NCBI RefSeq assembly: GCF_001011035.1
Contig: NZ_CP011492.1
Span: 4,225,001-4,289,000, forward strand
Reading direction: 5' to 3'
Origin: Streptomyces sp. CNQ-509
GTDB lineage: Bacteria; Actinomycetota; Actinomycetes; Streptomycetales; Streptomycetaceae
DNA length: 64,000 nucleotides
The translations under genes and the position numbers were made by a program. Each line of letters begins with the position of its first letter. Position 1 is the stretch's first letter. Shown here in pieces: positions 1 through 9,699 of this stretch. The notes below the pieces were generated by a model. It saw only the letters and a list, made by a program, of their open reading frames with translations. It was not told the origin of the DNA and made no database searches.

Positions 1-1018
<1,018 letters not shown>

Positions 1019-1113
1019 TAGCTGCTTGCGTCCACTGTGCGGGTTCTGAAACAACAACCCGCCCACACGATCTGTACCGGTCTGGTACGGGGTGTGGGGG
1101 ATAGTTTCATAGT

Positions 1114-1232
1114 GTTTCGGTGGTCATAGCGTTGGGGAAACGCCCGGTCTCATTCCGAACCCGGAAGCTAAGCCCGACCGCGCCGATGGTACTGCATGGG
1201 GGACCGTGTGGGAGAGTAGGTCACCGCCGAAC
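1114..1232 (+). rRNA. rrf: 5S ribosomal RNA
   Basis: About 119 nt with the conserved 5S core 'ccgaacccggaagctaagcc' and ends that pair with each other (gtttcggtgg with ccgccgaac). It follows the 23S gene after about 95 nt, the usual actinomycete order 23S-5S, and is followed at once by a strong terminator. No tRNA lies in the spacer. Confidence 0.96.
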
Positions 1233-1243
1233 AATCTTTAGTA

Positions 1244-1274
1244 CTCAACCCCCGGACACCGTCCGGGGGTTGAG
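1244..1274 (+). terminator. rRNA operon terminator
   Basis: A perfect 13-bp stem (ctcaacccccgga / tccgggggttgag) with a 5-nt loop sits 11 nt after the 5S gene and is followed by a T-containing stretch. It ends the rRNA operon and probably also acts on the convergent type IV secretion-like operon that ends at 1290. Confidence 0.9.
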
Positions 1275-1289
1275 TCATTTCTCCACCCC

Positions 1290-2825
1290 TCACACCCCCA
1301 GCGACAGCCCCGGCCAGCGGCTGCGCGCCTGCTCCGGCGAGCGCATCGTGGCCAGCGTCGGTAGTCCCTCGCGGTCGCCTTCCGTGAGGAGGGCGGGGAG
1401 GCCGGCGAGGGGGGCGACTGCGGCTACGTCGTCGAGGACGAGGGTAAGTGGTGGGTCGAGCCGGCCGGTGGATGACCTTGCGGCCATGCGGCGGCCGTGC
1501 TCGACCACGTCTGTGGCGAGGGCGGTGAGCAGTGGCATCGCACCCGGGCGGGACCGGGGGCCCTCGATGGCTTCACCCACCAGATAAAGCGTTCCCCCTT
1601 CGTCGATGAATGACTCCAATACGAGCGAATCTGCTCGGGTCGGTTTGGAAGCGTTGCGCATGTGGATCGACGACATGCCCTCCAGCGCCGTCGCCACCAG
1701 CTCCGCCGCCGCGTCCCGCCGCTCCGGATGCCCCGTCAGCGCCGACTCCAGCTCGCCGGCCGCGCCCGACGCCGCCTCCGGCGCCGATCGCAGGATGCCC
1801 ACCGGTTCGTGGGCGCCTGTGCCCTGGGCCCAGCGGTGGACCTGGGCGAAGGGGCGGTCCCCCACGGCGGCGGCGTGGAGCCAGCACGCCAGCATCGTCT
1901 CCGCGGTGTCCGCCACCGTGGTGTCCGTACGGTGCTGGGGTCGCACCGGGCGGAGGAGGGCCGCCGCTCGCTCGGACGCCGTCTCGCGGTCCGCGCAACC
2001 CGCGGCCGGGGACCAGCGGAGGCGGTCCGGGGTGTCGCAGAGCTGGCCCGGGTCGTACACGAGGACGGGCCCGAGCTTGCCGCGGGCGTCCTTGGTGTCC
2101 GCCCACAGGCTGGCGTCCGAGGTGATGACGAGCGCGGGGCCCTCCGCTCCCAGCAGCGTCTCCCGGGTGACGGCCATCGCCGTCGGACTGCCCTTGCGGA
2201 ACACCAGTGGGCCCGCGTGTACCGGGGGCAGTCCGGCCGAGGGCTGGGCGGGACGCTGCCGCGGGACGGTGGGGAGGGGCTGCGTGGGCTGCGGGCGCGG
2301 GTCGTGCGCGGGCCGTACGGGCGGGCGGCGCCGGGGCGTGGGCTGCGCCGCGGACTCCGTGTCCTCGTACCGGTCCTGCTCCTCGTACCGGTGCTCCAGG
2401 CCGCCGGCCAGCGCCTCGTCTCCCGCGGCCGCCTTTCGCGCTGCCGCCCGGCGCGCCCGCAAGCTCGCCATCGTCGTCATCCCCGCGAGCGTGAACGTTC
2501 CGAGCACCATCAACTGGCTGATGAACACGCCCCAGAACAGCCCCCACCCCGACAGGGACTCGCGCGGCGTGTCCGGCCAGGCGGCCGGCAGGTCGTGCGG
2601 CTCGGAGACCAGCTCGCGCATCGCCAGCGGGGTACGGGTGAAGGTGACGCCGTCCGGCCACGCGCCGTGCGCCAGCAGCCCGGACAGACCCGTCGCCGTC
2701 CACGCCAGGATCGTCAGGCCGAGCAGGAACGCCAGAACGCCGAGGAGCAGGGCGTCGGGGATGCCCCGCTCCGGGCTGCCCTGCTGCCCGCCGCCCCGGT
2801 TCCGTCCACCGCGACCCTGCGCCAT
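1290..2825 (-). CDS. VirD4/TraG-like protein, degenerate coupling-protein ATPase
   Basis: 511 aa, last gene of the secretion-like cluster, starting 1 nt after the VirB4-like gene stops. The N-terminal part has two membrane segments (about 24-50 and 95-120) and a charged, proline-rich linker. The C-terminal half reads like the TraG/VirD4 coupling-protein fold: 'ALVITSDASLWADT' with 'GPVLVYDPGQ', later 'LTLVLDDVAAVAPLAGLPAL' at the usual Walker B and helix site, then 'TLATMRSPEQARSRWP' in place of the usual Q-rich motif. No GxxxxGK[ST] motif is visible where the nucleotide loop should be, so ATP hydrolysis is doubtful. Role inferred: a structural or recruiting relative of the conjugative coupling protein at the membrane. 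Stop near the rRNA terminator. Confidence 0.7.
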   Translation of the reverse strand: MAQGRGGRNRGGGQQGSPERGIPDALLLGVLAFLLGLTILAWTATGLSGLLAHGAWPDGVTFTRTPLAMRELVSEPHDLPAAWPDTPRESLSGWGLFWGVFISQLMVLGTFTLAGMTTMASLRARRAAARKAAAGDEALAGGLEHRYEEQDRYEDTESAAQPTPRRRPPVRPAHDPRPQPTQPLPTVPRQRPAQPSAGLPPVHAGPLVFRKGSPTAMAVTRETLLGAEGPALVITSDASLWADTKDARGKLGPVLVYDPGQLCDTPDRLRWSPAAGCADRETASERAAALLRPVRPQHRTDTTVADTAETMLACWLHAAAVGDRPFAQVHRWAQGTGAHEPVGILRSAPEAASGAAGELESALTGHPERRDAAAELVATALEGMSSIHMRNASKPTRADSLVLESFIDEGGTLYLVGEAIEGPRSRPGAMPLLTALATDVVEHGRRMAARSSTGRLDPPLTLVLDDVAAVAPLAGLPALLTEGDREGLPTLATMRSPEQARSRWPGLSLGV

Positions 2826-2826
2826 C

Positions 2827-4200
2827 TCAGGCCACCGTCGATTCCTTCGCCATCACCACCGGGCCGGTGTCGTCCGCAGCCTCCAGAGCCGGTACCGGGG
2901 CGGACTCCGTCATCGCCCGGTCGGTGAAGACCAGCGGCCGTTCGGCCTCGGTCACCAGGTGCTTGACGACCTGCACGTTGCCGTTGACGTCCCAGACGGC
3001 GATGCCGGGCGTCAGGGTCGGGATGATCTCGACGGCCCAGCGCGGCAGTCCGAGGACCTTCCCCGTCGCGCGGGCCTCGTCGGCTTTCTGGGCGTAGATC
3101 GTACGTGTCGACGCCATCTTCAGGATCGCCGCCGCCTCCCGCGCCGCGGCTCCGTCCACGACATCGGACAAGTGGTGCACGACCGCGACGAAGGAGAGGC
3201 CGAGCCGGCGGCCGAACTTCAGCAGCCGCTGGAAGAGCTGGGCGACGAAAGGGGAGTTGATGATGTGCCACGCCTCTTCGACAAGGAAGATGCGCTTTTT
3301 GCGGTCGGGGCGGATCCAGGTGTGCTCCAGCCACACGCCGACGATCGCCATGAGGATCGGCATGGCGATCGAGTTCCGGTCGATGTGGGAGAGGTCGAAG
3401 ATGATGAGCGGCGAGTCGAGGTCGATGCCGACGGTCGTCGGGCCGTCGAACATGCCGCGCAGGTCGCCGTCGACCAGGCGGTCGAGGACGAGGGCGACGT
3501 CCAGGCCCCAGTTGCGGACGTCCTCGACGTCGACGTTCATGGCCTCGGCGGCGGTCGGCGCCGGGTGCCGGAGCTGCTCGACGATGTCGGTGAGCACCGG
3601 CTGCCGGTCGGTGACGGTCGCGGTGACGTGACCGTGGGCGACCTTGAGGGCGAACCCGGAGCGCTCGTCCAGGCCGCTGCCGGTGGCGACTTCGATGATC
3701 GTACGGAGCAGGGCGAGCTGGCCGGTGGTGGTGATCGCCGGGTCGAGCGGGTTGAGGCGGATGCCGCTGTCGAGGGCCGCGAGGGGGTCGAGGCGGATCG
3801 GGGTGATGCCGAGTTCCTGCGCGATGAGCGCCCATTCGCCGACGCCGTCCTCGCCCTGGGCGTCGAGCACGACGACCTGGCGGTCACGGAAGCGCAGTTG
3901 ACGCAGGACGTAGGTCTTCTCCAGCGCGGACTTGCCGTTGCCCGACTCGCCGAGCACCAGCCAGTGCGGCGCGGGGAGCTGCTGGCCGTAGAGCTGGAAG
4001 GGGTCGTAGATGTAGCCCTTGCCGCTGTAGACCTCGCGGCCGATGATCACGCCGGAGTCGCCCAGGCCGGGCGCGGCGGTGGGGAGGTAGACGGCCTGCG
4101 CCTGTGCGGAGGAGGTGCGCACGGGCAGCCGCTGGGTCTCCGTCTTGCCGAAGACGAAGCCCGCGAAGGCGCGCGTCGCCAGATCGAGAAGGTCGGCCAT
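2827..4200 (-). CDS. VirB4-like conjugation/secretion ATPase
   Basis: 457 aa. The Walker A motif GESGNGKS is at residues 84-91, preceded by 'PHWLVLG', and 'RIFLVEEAWHII' near residue 300 is the Walker B plus downstream helix typical of VirB4/TraC/TrbE ATPases. It corresponds to the C-terminal motor half of VirB4; the N-terminal half of classical VirB4 seems to be supplied by the separate upstream gene at 4207-5742, which ends 6 nt before this start. It would energise substrate or pilin movement at the inner membrane. Seen: motifs and gene order. Inferred: the division of VirB4 into two proteins. Confidence 0.87.
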   Translation of the reverse strand: MADLLDLATRAFAGFVFGKTETQRLPVRTSSAQAQAVYLPTAAPGLGDSGVIIGREVYSGKGYIYDPFQLYGQQLPAPHWLVLGESGNGKSALEKTYVLRQLRFRDRQVVVLDAQGEDGVGEWALIAQELGITPIRLDPLAALDSGIRLNPLDPAITTTGQLALLRTIIEVATGSGLDERSGFALKVAHGHVTATVTDRQPVLTDIVEQLRHPAPTAAEAMNVDVEDVRNWGLDVALVLDRLVDGDLRGMFDGPTTVGIDLDSPLIIFDLSHIDRNSIAMPILMAIVGVWLEHTWIRPDRKKRIFLVEEAWHIINSPFVAQLFQRLLKFGRRLGLSFVAVVHHLSDVVDGAAAREAAAILKMASTRTIYAQKADEARATGKVLGLPRWAVEIIPTLTPGIAVWDVNGNVQVVKHLVTEAERPLVFTDRAMTESAPVPALEAADDTGPVVMAKESTVA

Positions 4201-4206
4201 GGGGGG

Positions 4207-5742
4207 TCACCTGATCCCGGTCGCGAATGGCAGGGTGTTCACGAAGGCGCGGTGGTGCTCTCTGTCGCACCATTCCAGTTTCAGGTATGACTTCCCCGCC
4301 GAGGCGCGGATCGTGCGCTTGTCGCGGGCGAGAGCCTCGGGGGAGCGGGCGGAGACCGTGAGGTAGCCGACGATGTTGACGCCGGCGGCGCCGGAGGCGA
4401 GGTCCTCGCCGCGCTGGTCGATGCGCTCGTGGTGGGCGATGTCCCGGGGGTCGACGACGCGGTTCATCTTCGCCTGCCGGGACGCCTCCGCGTCGTCGTT
4501 CGTCTTCTCCGTCAGCATCCGCTCGATGGCCACTTCTGTGGGCTCCAGGTCCATGCATACGGCGACCGTGCGGATGACGTCCGGGGTGTGGACGAGGAGC
4601 GGGGCGAGGAAGTTGACGCCGACCGGGGTCATCGGCCATTCCTTCACCCACGCCGTGGAGTGGCACCAGGGGTCGCGGGTCGCCGACTCGCGGGTCTTGG
4701 CGCGCAGGTACTGCGGGTTTACGGCGTCCAGTTCGGCCGGCCAGGCGTTGCGCTGGGTCATGGCCTGGATGTGGTCGATGGGGTGGTCAGGGTCGTACAT
4801 GGAGTGCACGAGGGCCGAGAGCCGTGCGATGCCCAGCGGCTGCCGTACCCGGATGTCGGCCTCGGCGAGACGGGCGCAGATGTCGCCCAGCTCGCGGGCC
4901 ATGATGACGGCGATGCACTCGTCGCGGCTCTGCTTGGTCGCCCGTCCCATGACCGTGGCCTCCTGGCCGAGGTCGCGGGTGTAGGGCATGCAGGCGACGA
5001 GGTACGCGCGGTGCTGCTCGGAGGAGGTGGAGACCATGGACTGGAGCTGGTCGTACGAGCCCTTTATCCACTGCGGCGCGCGCGGGTCGCCGCGCTGCGA
5101 GACGTCCTTGGCGTGCGCGTCGGGGTCGGCGGGCAGCGTGCGGGCGAGCATCTGCAGGCGGCGTACGAAGCCGTCGCCGTTGGCGGCGTGCTTGAGCAGC
5201 GTGCCGAAGCGGTCGACGAGGGCTTCCTGGTCCTCGCTGTCGCGCAGGCCGACGCCGGGGCCCTCGATCTCTATCACGGCGGTGACGGTGCGGCGGTCCG
5301 CGTGCAGCAGGACGGCGATCTCGTCGGGGCCGAAGGGGGCGACCATCCAGCTGATGCGGCCGATGCCGGGCGGGGTGCCGACGGCGACCTCCTCGCCGTT
5401 GAGACGGGTGCCGGCCTCCTGGGCGCCGGATCGGTAGACGGCCGCGCCGCTGCGCAGGAGACGGCGGTGGCTGCGGCTGATCTCGAACCAGCGGTAGAAG
5501 GTGCGGCCCCGGTACGGGACGTAGACGGCGGCGAGGGCGAGCAGCGGGAAGCCCATCAGCAGCACGATGCGCAGCGTCAGCACGGGGACGAGGAGGCCGC
5601 ACATCATGCCGAGGAAGGCGCCGCCGATGATCATGCCGATCTCGCCGGTCTCGCGGTTGCGGCCGACGATGGCGTTCGGGCGGGCCTTGCCGATGAGGTA
5701 CGTACGACGGGGGGTGATCGGTGGTGTGTCGTGCGTGGTCAC
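4207..5742 (-). CDS. SCO6880-type membrane protein of T4SS-like cluster (PrgI/VirB4 N-terminal-like)
   Basis: 511 aa. After a basic N-terminus there are two membrane segments at about 37-75 ('GMIIGGAFLGMMCGLLVPVL' and the next), the PrgI/VirB3-like layout, then a soluble body of about 420 residues that resembles the N-terminal domain found before VirB4 motor domains. From memory it matches the protein family named after SCO6880 of S. coelicolor. No nucleotide-binding motif is seen. It is translated 6 nt after the VirB6-like gene stops and 6 nt before the VirB4-like ATPase, suggesting the two form one membrane ATPase unit. Confidence 0.75.
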   Translation of the reverse strand: MTTHDTPPITPRRTYLIGKARPNAIVGRNRETGEIGMIIGGAFLGMMCGLLVPVLTLRIVLLMGFPLLALAAVYVPYRGRTFYRWFEISRSHRRLLRSGAAVYRSGAQEAGTRLNGEEVAVGTPPGIGRISWMVAPFGPDEIAVLLHADRRTVTAVIEIEGPGVGLRDSEDQEALVDRFGTLLKHAANGDGFVRRLQMLARTLPADPDAHAKDVSQRGDPRAPQWIKGSYDQLQSMVSTSSEQHRAYLVACMPYTRDLGQEATVMGRATKQSRDECIAVIMARELGDICARLAEADIRVRQPLGIARLSALVHSMYDPDHPIDHIQAMTQRNAWPAELDAVNPQYLRAKTRESATRDPWCHSTAWVKEWPMTPVGVNFLAPLLVHTPDVIRTVAVCMDLEPTEVAIERMLTEKTNDDAEASRQAKMNRVVDPRDIAHHERIDQRGEDLASGAAGVNIVGYLTVSARSPEALARDKRTIRASAGKSYLKLEWCDREHHRAFVNTLPFATGIR

Positions 5743-5748
5743 CGCAGG

Positions 5749-7065
5749 TCACCTCCTGTTTCCGGGCTGCTGGGCGGACTGCGGCGGCACGCTGCGGCCG
5801 CCCTGCGAGCCGGAACCGGAGCCGCCGGTGCTGTGGTTGGCGGTGCTCGGCTTGGGCGGGGCGGACTGCTGCGGGCGGGTGCTGTGGGCGGAGACGCCGC
5901 CGGCGACGGGGTTGGCGGGCTTGGCCGCGGAACGGGACTCGCCGGTGGCGCCGCCGGCGGGTCCCGACGACGAGGTGCGGGAGCCGTGGGTCTTCATGCC
6001 GGCGGTGACGAGGGCGGCGGGGGTGGCCATGACGGCGGAGGCCGGGTTGGCGGAGGTGGCGCGGCGGCCCTGCTTGGCGGTCATGATCTCGTCGCCGAAG
6101 CCGGGCACGAAGCGGTAGATCATCGCACTGGCGAAGATGGCGAGCAGGATGATCGCCAGGCCGGAGACGACGGCGGAGAAGGCGTCGGGTCCCTCCTCGG
6201 CGGAGAGGGCGCCGGCGAGGCCCAGGACGATGACGATGACCGGCTTGACGAGGATCACGGCGATCATGATCCCGGCCCAGCGGCGGACGTGGTGCCACAT
6301 GTTCTTGTCGACGAGCCCGGCGTAGACGGCGGTGCCGAGGAGGGCGCCGACGTAGAGGAGGGCGGCGCGGATGACGAGCTCCAGCCAGAGCACGCCTGCG
6401 GCGAGCACGGACACGAGGGAGACGACGATGAGCATGATCGGGCCGCCACCGATGTCCTCGCCTTTCTTGAGGGCCTCCGAGAAGCCGCCGAAGAAGGTGT
6501 CGGTGTTGGACGACGTACCCGAAGCGATGGCTTCGGTGACGGAGTCGGTGGCGGTGACGAGGGTGTAGAGGACGAGGGGGGTGAAGGCGGAGGCGAGGAC
6601 GGTGAGCCAGAGGAAGCCGATGGCCTCGCCGAGGGCTTCGCCGAGGGGGACGCCGCGGATGGCGCGCTTGGCGACGGCGAGGAGCCAGAGGGTGAGGGTG
6701 AGGATGGTGGAGGCGGCGAAGACGACGGCGTACTGCCGCAGGAAGGTGGCGTTGGTGAAGTCGACGGTGGTGGTGGAGTTGACGGCGTCGGAGAGCTTGT
6801 CGATGGTCCAGGCGGCGGCTTCGGCACACCCCTTCGCCAGCGAGGACAGCGGATCGACGGATTCGGTCGGGTCGCTGGGGGCGTCGGGGGCGGAGCCCTG
6901 GCGGTCGCCTTCGCCTTCGCAGTAGTCGCGGGCGGGGCCGCGGATGAGGTCGCAGGAGTCGCCGTCCTGGGCGGCGGCGCGGCCGGCGGCGAGGAGTGCG
7001 ACGAACTGCGCGCCTCCGAGGAGCGCGCCCAGGCGGAGGGCGGGGCGGCGGCGGTCAGCGGGCAT
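5749..7065 (-). CDS. VirB6/TrbL-like polytopic membrane protein
   Basis: 438 aa. A signal peptide-like N-terminus ('LGALLGGAQFVALLAAGRAAA') is followed by an exported Cys-containing segment and about six hydrophobic helices between residues 130 and 330. The C-terminal 100 residues are Ser/Ala/Pro/Gly-rich and probably disordered. Size, topology and position between a VirB8-like and a SCO6880-like gene fit the inner-membrane channel component of type IV systems (VirB6/TrbL, SCO6881-type in Streptomyces). The start overlaps the end of the upstream gene by 11 nt, so translation is probably coupled. Confidence 0.72.
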   Translation of the reverse strand: MPADRRRPALRLGALLGGAQFVALLAAGRAAAQDGDSCDLIRGPARDYCEGEGDRQGSAPDAPSDPTESVDPLSSLAKGCAEAAAWTIDKLSDAVNSTTTVDFTNATFLRQYAVVFAASTILTLTLWLLAVAKRAIRGVPLGEALGEAIGFLWLTVLASAFTPLVLYTLVTATDSVTEAIASGTSSNTDTFFGGFSEALKKGEDIGGGPIMLIVVSLVSVLAAGVLWLELVIRAALLYVGALLGTAVYAGLVDKNMWHHVRRWAGIMIAVILVKPVIVIVLGLAGALSAEEGPDAFSAVVSGLAIILLAIFASAMIYRFVPGFGDEIMTAKQGRRATSANPASAVMATPAALVTAGMKTHGSRTSSSGPAGGATGESRSAAKPANPVAGGVSAHSTRPQQSAPPKPSTANHSTGGSGSGSQGGRSVPPQSAQQPGNRR

Positions 7066-7888
7066 AGGTGAACCCTCCGAACTCCTCGATGGCCTCGGCC
7101 ATGTCCTCGGCGGAGGAGGCGGTCTGATCGCGCCCGACGGGCACCGGGCCGTCCTTCTGCGTGTAGTCGGAGACCTTCCAGTCGCCGTCGGCCCACTGGA
7201 GCTCGTACGTCGTGGTGTACCAGCTCTCGGTGACGGGATTCTCGGAGTCCTCGCCGGCGAGGCCGAAGAGCGCCGAGTACCAGACCGCGATCTTCGCGGT
7301 GTCGTCGGTGTAGGCCTTCACGCTCGCGCCCACCGGGTTGATCCGGGAGACGAACGTGGTGCCGGTGGGTGCCGTGCCGTCTTCCTCCAGGCCGATGCGC
7401 TGGAGGAACGCCGGGTCGTCGTAGACCTCGTCGAGAGCGGAGAGACGGGCCTCGGCGACACCGGGGACGTAGAGCGCGCGGACGATGTCGGCGCGCTCGT
7501 CCTCGTCGAACATCCCGGCGCCGGCCAGCGGCACGGTGTAGTTCGCCGCCGCCGACTGGGCGCCCTCTGCGGAGTGGGGGAAGCCTGTGGGGATGCCGTT
7601 GACGGGGGTTTTGACCGGGGTGTCGCCTGTGGGGGCGGTGGGTTGGGCCTTGGTGTCGGGGTTGGCGGTGGATTCGGGGTCGTCATCGGTGTTGCCGCCG
7701 CGGTTCGCGAAGGCGATCGCGGCGATGAGGAGGACCACGACGCCCACGACCGTGACCATCGCGCGGGACGGCGAGACGCGGCCGCCGCGGCGCGTGTCGT
7801 AGCGGCCGTCGTTGTCGCCTTCGGCGAAGCGTGTGCGGGTGCCGGGTTCGGGGGAGGCGTAGTCGACGTAGTCGTCGTCGTGGCTCAT
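7055..7888 (-). CDS. TcpC/VirB8-like conjugal transfer protein
   Basis: 277 aa. An acidic cytoplasmic N-terminus of about 42 residues is followed by one membrane segment ('VTVVGVVVLLIAAIAFANRG') and a soluble extracytoplasmic domain of about 200 residues without cysteines. This single-pass layout with an NTF2-like outer domain is that of TcpC/VirB8 proteins, which scaffold the secretion channel; the fold assignment is inferred from size and context. The 211 nt between this gene and the pilin-like gene upstream (7889-8099) contain no convincing reading frame. Confidence 0.7.
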   Translation of the reverse strand: MSHDDDYVDYASPEPGTRTRFAEGDNDGRYDTRRGGRVSPSRAMVTVVGVVVLLIAAIAFANRGGNTDDDPESTANPDTKAQPTAPTGDTPVKTPVNGIPTGFPHSAEGAQSAAANYTVPLAGAGMFDEDERADIVRALYVPGVAEARLSALDEVYDDPAFLQRIGLEEDGTAPTGTTFVSRINPVGASVKAYTDDTAKIAVWYSALFGLAGEDSENPVTESWYTTTYELQWADGDWKVSDYTQKDGPVPVGRDQTASSAEDMAEAIEEFGGFTYAR

Positions 7889-8099
7889 GCCGGGTCACCC
7901 CCTCCGTGCGCCGGTGCCGCGTTGCACCGGCGTGCCGTAGGCACAAGAAGGTAGCGGTGCGCCGTCTGACGTCCCACGGGGGTCCCCGCGCCGCGGCCGG
8001 GGAGTGGTCGCCTCCCGGGCCGCGGGCTCGGGCGACGTCCCGCCGCCGTGTGCCGCACCGCCGTTCGCCGTACGCCTGGCCCTGAAGTCACGGCCCGGC

Positions 8100-8420
8100 C
8101 TACACCGCCATTCCATACACGATCGTGAACACCGTACCGAGGGAGCCGATGATGAACACTCCCGTCAGACCCGCCACGATCAGCCCCTTGCCCTGCTCCG
8201 CACTGAACGTGTCGCGCAGCGCCGTCGCGCCGATGCGCTGCTTGGCCGCGCCCCAGATCGCGATGCCCAGGCACAGCAGGATCGCGACCGCCATGACCAC
8301 TTCGATCATCACGCGCGCTTCTTGGCCCAGGCTTCCGAAGGGGCCCCAGTCAGGGGCGATACCGCCGATGATGGTGTTGATGTCGCCCTTGTCGGCTGCC
8401 AGGAACATGTCGTAACTCAC
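8100..8420 (-). CDS. Small two-helix membrane protein, candidate pilin (VirB2/TrbC-like) of the cluster
   Basis: 106 aa with two hydrophobic segments (about 38-61 and 81-103) separated by a short basic loop, the layout of VirB2/TrbC pilins and of the small first proteins of Gram-positive conjugation clusters. No cleavable signal peptide is obvious. It is the first gene of the minus-strand operon. The GTG start gives 'MSYDMFLAADKGD'; the ribosome binding site is weak (ggggcg). A 7-bp hairpin (8439-8457) sits 20-40 nt upstream in the leader. The pilin role is inferred from topology and order only. Confidence 0.6.
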   Translation of the reverse strand: MSYDMFLAADKGDINTIIGGIAPDWGPFGSLGQEARVMIEVVMAVAILLCLGIAIWGAAKQRIGATALRDTFSAEQGKGLIVAGLTGVFIIGSLGTVFTIVYGMAV

Positions 8421-8771
8421 CGCCCCATGCGCTGTGTTGCCGTCCGGGCTGGACGGCAGGAGTCATTGTCCATCCTCCCTGATGATGCCCTCGTGAGAGT
8501 CGATTTGGCGTCAACCGCGGGGATTTCACAAGGGTGTTCGGCGCTCATCGCCGACTTTCCTGTGTGTATCACGTTAGGTGACTATTGGCAACGCTGCGTG
8601 CTTGCGGGGTCGGGGAGGCGATCGGCTTGTCCGACCTGTGCCGAATCGGAGTATGTGAAGAGTGGGTGGCGCCGTAACGGCCGCAGGGCGGGCCCCGTCG
8701 GTGGATGTGACTCAAACAGACCTGAGGGAAGGCGGCGGGCGGGTCGTATGGGGGCGGCGCGTCCAAGCGCC
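8421..8771. other. Intergenic region upstream of the T4SS-like operon
   Basis: About 350 nt without a credible gene. It should contain the promoter for the minus-strand secretion-like operon. The only clear structure is the hairpin GCCGTCC-gggct-GGACGGC at 8439-8457, in the leader of the 8420 gene. The AT-richer part near 8500-8600 is the likely promoter area, but no box can be assigned with confidence. Confidence 0.5.
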
Positions 8772-9479
8772 TTACACGGGCTGGCCGATGGGGCGCATGA
8801 CGACCGTGTTGACGTCGACGCCCTCCGGCTGGTTCAGCGCCCAGACGATCGACTCGGCGACCTGGTCGGACGTCATCATCTCCATCCCCTCCGGCGCGCC
8901 GCCCATGCCGTCCCAGAAGAGCGTGTCGGTGCGGCCGGGGGCGACGAGCGTGACGCCGATGCCGTCGCCGGTCACCATGCGGCGGGTGTTCTCCGCCAGC
9001 CCCGTCATCGCCCACTTGGTGATGCCGTAGATGTTGCCCGGGGTGTGGACGAAGCCCGCGACGCTGCCGACGATGACGATCCGCCCGCGGGTCTCGCGCA
9101 GCGCCTCCAGCGAGCTGCGGATGAGCAGCGCGGGGCCCAGGACGTTGGTGAGCACCATGTCGCGCCAGCCGGCCGGGTCGCCGGTGGCGAGGTCGTCGTG
9201 GCTGGCGAAGCCGGCGTTGGCGACGACGGCGTCGAGCCGGCCGAAGGCCGTGAGCGTCGCCTGCACCGCCTCGGCCACCGCCTCGTGGTCGGAGGCGTCG
9301 CCCGGCAGGGTCAGCAACTCCGGCGGGTCGCCGGCGTCCCTGGCGAACCGGCGCAGCCGCTCGGCGCCGCGGCCGGTGACGGCGACGCGGCCGCCGCGGG
9401 CGAGGAGTTGGCGGGCGGCGGCGGCGCCGATGCCGCTGCCGCCGCCGGTGACGAGGGTGACGGGCGAGTAGTGGGTCAT
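8772..9479 (-). CDS. Short-chain dehydrogenase/reductase (SDR family)
   Basis: 235 aa. The N-terminal 'LVTGGGSGIG' is the classical SDR dinucleotide-binding TGxxxGxG motif; 'VVANAG' is the NAG motif; 'IVIVGSVAG' supplies the catalytic Ser and 'YGITK' the YxxxK pair. It is an NAD(P)H-dependent cytoplasmic oxidoreductase of unknown substrate, classical-SDR length. The frame continues far upstream, but ATG at 9479 is chosen because it places the Rossmann strand at the N-terminus. It is divergent from the serine hydrolase at 9700. Confidence 0.9.
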   Translation of the reverse strand: MTHYSPVTLVTGGGSGIGAAAARQLLARGGRVAVTGRGAERLRRFARDAGDPPELLTLPGDASDHEAVAEAVQATLTAFGRLDAVVANAGFASHDDLATGDPAGWRDMVLTNVLGPALLIRSSLEALRETRGRIVIVGSVAGFVHTPGNIYGITKWAMTGLAENTRRMVTGDGIGVTLVAPGRTDTLFWDGMGGAPEGMEMMTSDQVAESIVWALNQPEGVDVNTVVMRPIGQPV

Positions 9480-9520
9480 GGGGTACGGGCCTCCGGTGCT
9501 GGTCTTGTCGGACGCGGCGA

Positions 9521-9550
9521 GTGCACCACTTGGAGTGTTCTCTATGTCAA
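9521..9550 (-). promoter_or_regulatory. Candidate promoter/operator of the SDR gene
   Basis: On the minus strand, a perfect TTGACA (9545-9550) lies 66 nt upstream of the SDR start. It is followed by an imperfect palindrome ACACTccaAGTGgT that would overlap the -35/-10 spacer, a typical place for a TetR- or HxlR-type repressor. The -10 box is poor (GGTGCA or GTGCAC), so this is tentative. No regulator gene lies nearby. Confidence 0.35.
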
Positions 9551-9699
9551 CACCCCTGGTGAGGGCGGGCGGAGGTGGCCGTACGGCGGGGGCGGGGGTG
9601 GTGCCGGCACCACCATGGGTCCGGCGGTCGGCGCCAGTGATCACAGGGCGTACGGGGACGAGGGTGGAGCCCGCCACACCACGACCCAGGGAGACAGCC

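Noticed and set aside
1606..4290. 894-codon plus-strand frame over the T4SS-like cluster
   Set aside because: Antisense to the VirD4- and VirB4-like genes, whose Walker motifs and gene order show which strand is real.
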